Source of the DNA: Schistosoma mansoni
Taxonomy: Eukaryota; Platyhelminthes; Trematoda; Strigeidida; Schistosomatidae
Reading direction: 5' to 3'
Assembly: GCF_000237925.1 (NCBI RefSeq)
Contig: NC_031495.1
Span: 33,922,062 to 33,986,061, forward strand
Length of the DNA stretch: 64,000 nt
Below, piece by piece: positions 57,558 to 64,000 of this stretch (position 1 is its first letter; every line of letters begins with the position of its first letter). The notes below the pieces were generated by a model that was given only the letters and a program-made list of their open reading frames with translations, had not been told where the DNA came from and ran no database searches. A program made the translations under genes and the position numbers.

Positions 57558-58741
57558 CTAAGATAAATAAATGTAGAAAAAAGATTGAAAAACAGAATAA
57601 TACGAACGTTTAAATAAACTAATTGCAAGGAAATTATAGTTTAGTGTTAAATGGTTAAAAGAGATCGGGTAGCAAGTTCTGAACATATATATGTGGGATC
57701 CCCGTATATACAACCGATAAAGGGCATATTCTTACCATCCATATAACATTACATATCATGTGTAAGATGTAGATTCACGTAACCTAGTGACTACATTGGA
57801 ACTTGATCCTTAGAATACGATCACAGTTAAAGACTCCTTAGAAATAACACTGGTCACTAGTCAGTAATTAAACATCGAATTGCACTTTAAATATAGCACA
57901 TATTCACAGAAGAGGAAGTTTATTATTGATTTAAAAATTTCGCTTCTAAAAAACTAGCACAGATTTTACAGATAAGTGGTTGAGCAAACGAGACTAAATA
58001 GAGTAGAATGTCTCAAATGGTATAATCGCTTAACTTGCCATTTTTTGTTTCTGTATAAAAATGGTAAACTTTCAGTAAAATAAAGTACTTGTAAAAGCAA
58101 GAAATATATAAGTGAAAAGTTACAAGACGATCAGAATCTAGAGATATCATTCAGTGAATGTATCTTAACTACTGTAACTCATTTACAATTATTTAGGGTC
58201 ACCAAATATTGCTTCCTTACATTTTAGGGACCAACAACAGAAAAAATGTGCTTATGTAAAGTAATTGGATAGAAGAAAAACAGTCAGTCACTTCTTAAAC
58301 TAGTGCCATATCCTATTTCAAATTATCTTAGTTTGCTCAACATATAACCAAGCCATCATAAATGCAGCAGATTTACAACTACACAATTTACAATTACATA
58401 CAGAAATCGACTTCTAACCTTGACATTCTTCACCTTCTACCTTAAGGTATGAATAAAGTCAAATCTAGCGGGCATAAAATCTGACACGCTTGAGGATGTG
58501 AAATATGTGGTTAATAAGCTAGTGATAGGCATTTCCAATCTCTATAAGGACGAATTATTAGGACATTTCAATCTTTTCCCCTTATTTTATAGTTAAACGC
58601 TACTTGGTATTAACATTTTATGTCTTAAGTAATGATTTTTTTCTATTATGTATTCATATAATAAATTTATTACACACGATTTTTATTCATGAAAAATTCC
58701 CTCATAATTGTAATTTTATGTTATGAGTGAGTGTTTAAACG

Positions 58742-58940
58742 AAAAGATGCCGACTCAGTGTTCTAGTGGTTAAGTGCCCGCGCGAGAGACTGGTAGGTTA
58801 TGGGTTCGAATCTCACGAGGTGGGACCAAGGATTCGCACTGTTGAGGAGGCCCACAATAGGACAAAACGGCCGTCCAGTGCTTCCAGGTTTTTCATGGTG
58901 ATCTAGCTTCAATTGACTCATGATCTCAACTATATAATGA
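58742..58940 (+). mobile_element. Family 1 SINE, 5'-truncated
   Basis: Starts at the tRNA-like part: ACTCAGTGTTCTAGTGGTTAAG (A box), GGGTTCGAATC (58802-58812, B box). The hammerhead and the terminal segment to CTCAACTATATAATG follow. Confidence 0.8.
58835..58882 (+). ncRNA. Family 1 hammerhead with two core mutations
   Basis: The core reads TTGAGGA and CAAAA in place of CTGAGGA and GAAA; GTC and helix I are kept. Probably inactive. Confidence 0.72.
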
Positions 58941-59841
58941 TTTATATATTGGCAGGTTTTTTATCCTTTTTACTCCCTCTAGGACTGTTCACCTCTGAGA
59001 CAATCACAAAAAATAATTCAAAAACCAAGATCGAAGAAATTCAGAGTGAGATCTTATTTTCCTCATTGTATAATCAATTTAGTTCATCTACAATTATAAT
59101 TCATCAATGTTCCATTATTTTATCATGTAAACGCTAGATCCCATTCCATATGATCTTTTTGTAACGATTACTACGTTGATATTCTCAAAACTTTTCATTG
59201 TAAATGATATTTCTATAGATAATATTTCTAACTTTACGTGATAGACATGTCATTGTGAATAGATGCTAATTAATTTTAGTTCATATTGGGTATGTTTATT
59301 ATGGGAAATAATACAGAATGATGTAGTAAACAATTGAATGAGTAATTTCAATTGTTGTTACTGCTCGCATAGAGTTGATAAACAGAAATAAATATGAAAT
59401 TATTATAGTTTAATTAAATGTTGAATGTAGTAGATAGTTACCTATATTGAAAATTTTTTTTCTCTTTTTTTTAAAAAAGAAAAAAATTGATTGAATCAAT
59501 TATGGAAACCTTTTATTAGACAAATCTTTATAAGAAAAATGATTAAATCTTTGCATGCAATCAATCAATCATACCAGTGTTTATCTGTTTGTTTTTTTAA
59601 TTTTAAAACAAAAAAAATATGGACTCGTAAACACACATTTTTATTGATTTAAGCACTTAAATTTCAATAATCAAAGGATCAAAAGTGTTTAAAGGTTAGG
59701 ATAGTTATCAGTAACCTATACAAAATGAATGTGACAATTATCGTGATCGATTACATGAAACTGTACACACGATTGTAAGATTGTAGAATTACAAGAAAAC
59801 TTTTATTATTATCTGACTGAAACTTGTTTTTATTAACTTAC

Positions 59842-59999
59842 TCTGAGTAGTTTCTGAGTAAAAACAAGGCCCTGCAGAACGTACAGTTAATTGATCGACA
59901 GATGTTGGTGATGACAAGCCTTGTGTATCTGAGACGGTATTAGGGTTAAATTTCGGTAGATAAGAAAATCGACGCCGAAAGTTTATTTGAGCTAAAATA
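59842..59999 (-). CDS. cic: Capicua homologue, internal exon (158 bp)
   Basis: Acceptor CTTCCAATTATTATTAG before 59999, donor GTAAGTTA after 59842. The acceptor 8 bp downstream (TTTTAG) would break the frame; this one keeps it (enters with two bases, leaves with one). Encodes ILAQINFRRRFSYLPKFNPN and then a Ser/Thr-rich stretch ending GPCFYSETTQ. The basic RRRFSYLP patch stands out in an otherwise disordered segment. Confidence 0.78.
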
Positions 60000-62544
60000 C
60001 TAATAATAATTGGAAGAAAAACGATGGTTTGTGGACAACTAATAGTAGAATTTTGTCAATCGAAACAATAGTTGATATCATAATGACAAAATAACGTAAA
60101 AAAGGTAAGTTTGATATAAGAATGGTAACATGTAATCACATTCATTTAATTGTAGGCGAGTGTATTTCATTTAACTCTGTTTTAAAATAAAAATGTATTA
60201 GTTACGATTGATCAGCTGATATGTCTCAAAACTGAACTTAGTGACAGTCAGTTATAAACGGCGATATGAGCTGACACCAATATGTATCAATCTAGTTAGC
60301 ACAATTTACATAAGGATAGTATGTGAGGAAATTAACAAAGTGAAAATCAAAGGAATAGATATAATAGACTAATTTGGAGTGGAAAAATAAACTAATTAAA
60401 TGTGACTCTAAAAGAACAAACAAGATCGAATAAGATCAAACTCAGGATTTATGCAATTACTTTACTGAAACTGATTTTAATCTATCAGTTAATATCTCCA
60501 ACTATTTATAGTTATCAATGACCAGGGATACTAAAGAGGGAAGTTTGCGTCTTTCGTCTAGTTCAGTTCAGCAGTTGGTGACTGCAAGTCTTCGTTTAGT
60601 TACCACTTCTTACTTTTTTATGACCTACACATATGCTAGTCAGAATTTGACTTGAAAGGAGATGCTAATAACATTTCACAGCTTTGAAACAATATACAGA
60701 GAGCTACTGAACACTCAACTGATTCTTTGGATTGGGAATGAACATTTTATTTGTGCCAATAGTGGCTTACGTTTGAAAATCTAGACCAGCTTTTCTTATT
60801 TGTGCTGAGATTTTTTTTAACCAACCAGGGAAAGTTGACGGATACTTCAAACTAGGTGAAATGTCAAAACTTCCGATTACTTTCTCTTTATACTCAATGA
60901 GATTGATATCATCAGTCTTGAAGTTCTTAGAGGTGTGAAGGCAGAAGTCAATCCCCGGTTGTGGAAGGATATCTCTAGAAGGACCTGAAAAACGAATTAG
61001 GTCATCAATTGTATTGACTACTTGGAAGCGTCACTGCAGGACGCAAGAGATAATTGGTTGAAACCAAACATATAAAGTGTTTCTGTGAGTAGTTTTTAAT
61101 GTGTTAGGCTTTACTGTGGGCATTGAAAACCCCTGTGGCAAAGAGATGTTTGCCATTTTTAGAGCTAACCCACCCCCTTTCTTATGCGAAGCTTCATTGA
61201 GGATTCTGGTTGTTTGAGGGAAACATCTTGCAGTGAACACACCCCAGTGAAGTCAAAAATAAGACTTCACCCTCGGATTACAATTCGGTTACTTATAGTT
61301 TAACCTCTCCCCAGCCTATCTGGTTAAGACCTGAAAGAACTAATGTTCAAGACTTAGATATATAATTTTCTTTATCTTCTAAATATAAAGCATAACATTA
61401 TTATTTCATTTATTTCACTTGTACTATATTCTCTATGTTTGGAATGGATGTTATTGCTTCCAGTTTTATTCATTTCATTTCATCACAATTAACCTCTTAT
61501 TGTATTTATTTTCAATGATGTCAACCTGAGAAAGTATAGACATTTATCCAAGATCATATTCTTTTGATGACTGACTAACATTAGATGTATTGGTTACATT
61601 ATATTTTGAGAAAAATTGAATTTGTTTAGTGGAATTTTTATAAATTAATCATTTTGTCATTTCTAGATAAAATAACTATAATTATTGATATTTAATTTCA
61701 TTGAGCTTGTATTATGTAATAGGACTAAGTGGTCTGGTATGGGTTTTACCGTATCACAATTAGATAAACATACACTTAGTTTATATCCAATTTATAATCA
61801 GTAAACAATGTTTGATAAATCATTTGAATTCAAATATTATGAAAATTTATGTCTAAAAAGCAAACAAACAGTTTTGATCAATCTAACAAGACAAAGTATT
61901 TTATCTCTTTATTTATTTCTAGCCAATTAATCGATATTATATATATACGTTTCATTGGTTCTCTTGTTCTTGTAAAGGAGATCATAATGGTCACACAAAG
62001 TATTCACTTTCCAGACGTACGTTCGAGGATAAACCTGTATGAGTATTTAAAAAGAGATCCAATTCAATCGCACCGACATTGGCATCATTTTGTATTATGT
62101 ATACAGTCAGAGAACTAATTCGAAAGGGATTTGGGTTTGTGCGCGACTTAGGTTTTCATAGTTTACCATTTCAAGTTTGATCTATATTCAAAAGAGATTG
62201 TTCGATAACTTATTTGAAAAGTTGTTATTACCAACTATTTGTTTCATTTTAATCTTCTTCATGTCCACCAAAAGTTTAACTGTCTGGAGCACTTATTTTA
62301 TAAAATGTTATTTAATATTACATTGAAGACAATTACATATCCAATATTTTAAAAAGTTTAATTATTTTTTGGTATCTTCGATGAATTATACAACACTCGT
62401 CTCCCTTTATTGAAGGCTTTAATGTGTAAAAACTAGCAATAAGTACCATTGTAGAGCATCGAAAAATGAGATCATTGAAAGGAACAGTCTATTCGCTGAA
62501 CCGTCTTCATACACATACAATAGTTATTATTAAAAAAGACTCAC
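60000..62544 (-). other. Capicua intron (2545 bp)
   Basis: No recognised SINE or LINE. A less AT-rich part (60530-61320) may be an unclassified repeat. An ORF at 61849-62118 (plus) lacks support. Confidence 0.55.
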
Positions 62545-62843
62545 TTCTCTGTAGTCTCATCAAATTTCCGTTTAAAACATCGATTAGCTGCATCAGCTGA
62601 AAATGGAGCACGAGGTGTACTTTTTTCAATTGATTTATTGGATTGTTCAATATCTTTGTTTATGATACTGTAATTAAACACATCACTTTGTAATTTCAAC
62701 GGAGGAGGTTTTGATTTAGAAGAAACAGTTTGTTGATGATGAGAATTTTCACTGGTAGATGATTGAAATTTATTGTCACAATTATAAATTACACAATTCT
62801 CTTCTTTAAGTGAAACAAGTTGATCGTATGAGTTGTTTATCGG
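62545..62843 (-). CDS. cic: Capicua homologue, internal exon (about 299 bp)
   Basis: Acceptor GTTTGAAAGCAG before 62843 (62846 is also possible), donor GTGAGTC after 62545. It encodes about 99 residues, including SKSKPPPLKLQSDVFNYSII and TPRAPFSADAANRCFKRKFD, and leaves with two bases that fit the next exon. An in-frame TGA just upstream of the acceptor confirms that the exon starts here. No folded domain is evident. The HMG box and start must lie beyond the window's right edge. Confidence 0.75.
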
Positions 62844-63400
62844 CTGCTTTCAAACATGAAAAAGGATAAAATTACTACTAATACAAATCATATCTTGTTA
62901 AAATCAAACAGCGATATCTTGGAAACAGAGTAAGAAATCGAAGTCTGAAGTACCGACTAGAAACATCACGAATAATCTGATCAAGTAATTACTAATCTAG
63001 GTATTGTTTGAGAAAAATGCAGAAGTATTAGTAAACTCAATCAAAATGATAAGGATCGATCATTCCATTGTAGACCTGGGTTAAGGTGGCCACTGTGATT
63101 TAATTGATGGCATTCTGTCTAACAGATAATACTTTAGCATAATCTCACAGTCCGTTAAGTCTGTTAGTGTCTACTTATATACATACAGGTATCTCGAAAA
63201 TATTGATACTCACTACAAATCAGTATTTCTTGTAACACTTGTTAATAATCGGTAGAATTTGTTTGGATGCTATAATTATCTTCTGAAATTTCTTCAAAAT
63301 CAGTAGCAACTGAATAAAACGAGATTGACCTCTCATAAGCTATAGGATTCCATAATCTTTGAAACGAAATTAAAATGAATCTTGTCTTTCATTTATTTAT
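62844..63400 (-). other. Intronic or upstream DNA of the Capicua gene
   Basis: No supported exon. Confidence 0.4.
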
Positions 63401-63419
63401 TATTTATTTAAACACATAA

Positions 63420-63979
63420 ATATTGGTACAAGGAAGCACCAGATAAATAAGCGCCGCACAAATCTCATTTGATTTGTGTGAGAGCTGTGATACTGCCCAG
63501 GTGCCCGAACTGAAGCAGGTGGTTTTCTTAGGGGGGCCACACCCAGAGCCTTTGACCCAAAGGTCTAGTCCACAAGGCAGTGGAGCATCTTAAGGAGATG
63601 CAGTCCCATGGTAGCCGGTGACCATTTGTTCCCATTTGTTCCTTCAGGATACTGGAGTCCATGTGCACCATTGGTTTGGAATCAGGGTTTCCAAACTCCC
63701 CTAGGTGAACTCGCCGTGCCCACCAACCAGGTTAAAGCGCCGGACATTCGCTTTTTGTCCTCTCAATTTCGTAAACAACACCCCCGCCACGAGAAGGCAG
63801 TGAGTAGGACTTCCCTGGCAGAGGCTATATATTCGCGTGGCCGTGAGAGAGCATTTCAAGAGGGAGAGCGGACTCTCCCCACTCTCGGCCGTATCAGGGC
63901 ATTTGGGGACTGTCTTTCATTTAATACTACGGTTGCCATTATCTTACTAAGGTTACAAAAAGAAACTATCAACATGTAG
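63420..63979 (+). repeat. GC-richer unclassified repeat-like segment
   Basis: Base composition shifts abruptly to about half GC. It contains an open plus-strand frame 63608-63979 with GYWSPCAPLVWNQGFQTPLG and SRGRERAFQEGERTLPTLGR. It resembles the 5' leader of a schistosome retroelement, but I cannot name it, and no second copy is present here. Confidence 0.45.
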
Positions 63980-64000
63980 AGTTAAAATAAACAAGCTTGA

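Larger units (their letters stand above)
57558..59841 (-). other. Capicua intron (2284 bp)
   Basis: Contains the antisense family 1 SINE at 58742-58940; otherwise AT-rich. Confidence 0.65.

Noticed and set aside
1-64000. CRISPR arrays, bacterial operons, phage genes
   Set aside because: No regularly spaced direct repeats or dense coding; the sequence is clearly eukaryotic.

Overview
The window looks like platyhelminth DNA, most probably Schistosoma. It is AT-rich and gene-poor, and crowded with tRNA-derived repeats that carry type I hammerhead ribozymes, the hallmark of the schistosome Sm-alpha type of SINE. RTE-like and CR1-like LINE fragments, a Penelope-like GIY-YIG fragment and a short LTR element add to the picture. 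Species cannot be fixed by reading alone.

Only two protein-coding host genes are well supported, both on the minus strand. The first (37165-38619) is a single-exon gene for a 484-residue alpha/beta-hydrolase that matches the zinc-binding bacterial/plant type (family I.5) lipases: zinc-ligand spacing, nucleophile serine, acid and histidine are all visible. The second (54305-62843) is the 3' part of a multi-exon gene whose last two exons encode the C1 domain of the transcriptional repressor Capicua. Five exons were joined by hand, all splice phases agree, and the 5' part lies beyond the right edge.

Layout. 0-31.5 kb: repeat-rich intergenic DNA with hammerhead SINEs of three sequence families, RTE 3' ends with clean target-site duplications, a 326-bp inverted-repeat pair 3.4 kb apart, a Penelope-like fragment, and a 200-N gap in the middle of a large inverted duplication. 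31.5-37.1 kb: quieter AT-rich sequence with no gene I can support. 37.2-38.6 kb: lipase gene. 39.08-41.63 kb: a 2.55-kb non-autonomous LTR element (4-bp TSD, PBS, PPT), placed 0.46 kb upstream of the lipase start in the same orientation. 41.6-45.6 kb: intergenic DNA with decayed ORFs. 45.6-50.1 kb: a decayed CR1-like LINE with another repeat inside its endonuclease region. 51.0-52.7 kb: a 5'-truncated RTE. 53.1-53.6 kb: a hammerhead element with terminal direct repeats and a TSD. 54.3-64 kb: Capicua exons, whose introns carry antisense hammerhead repeats.

The most interesting theme is the hammerhead repertoire: at least 20 full, half or relic motifs on both strands, roughly ten with an intact catalytic core, in tRNA-promoter units. 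Several units are permuted, end in direct repeats, or are joined head-to-head as palindromes. That architecture suggests multimeric or circular RNA intermediates (retrozyme-like mobility) rather than simple SINE copying.
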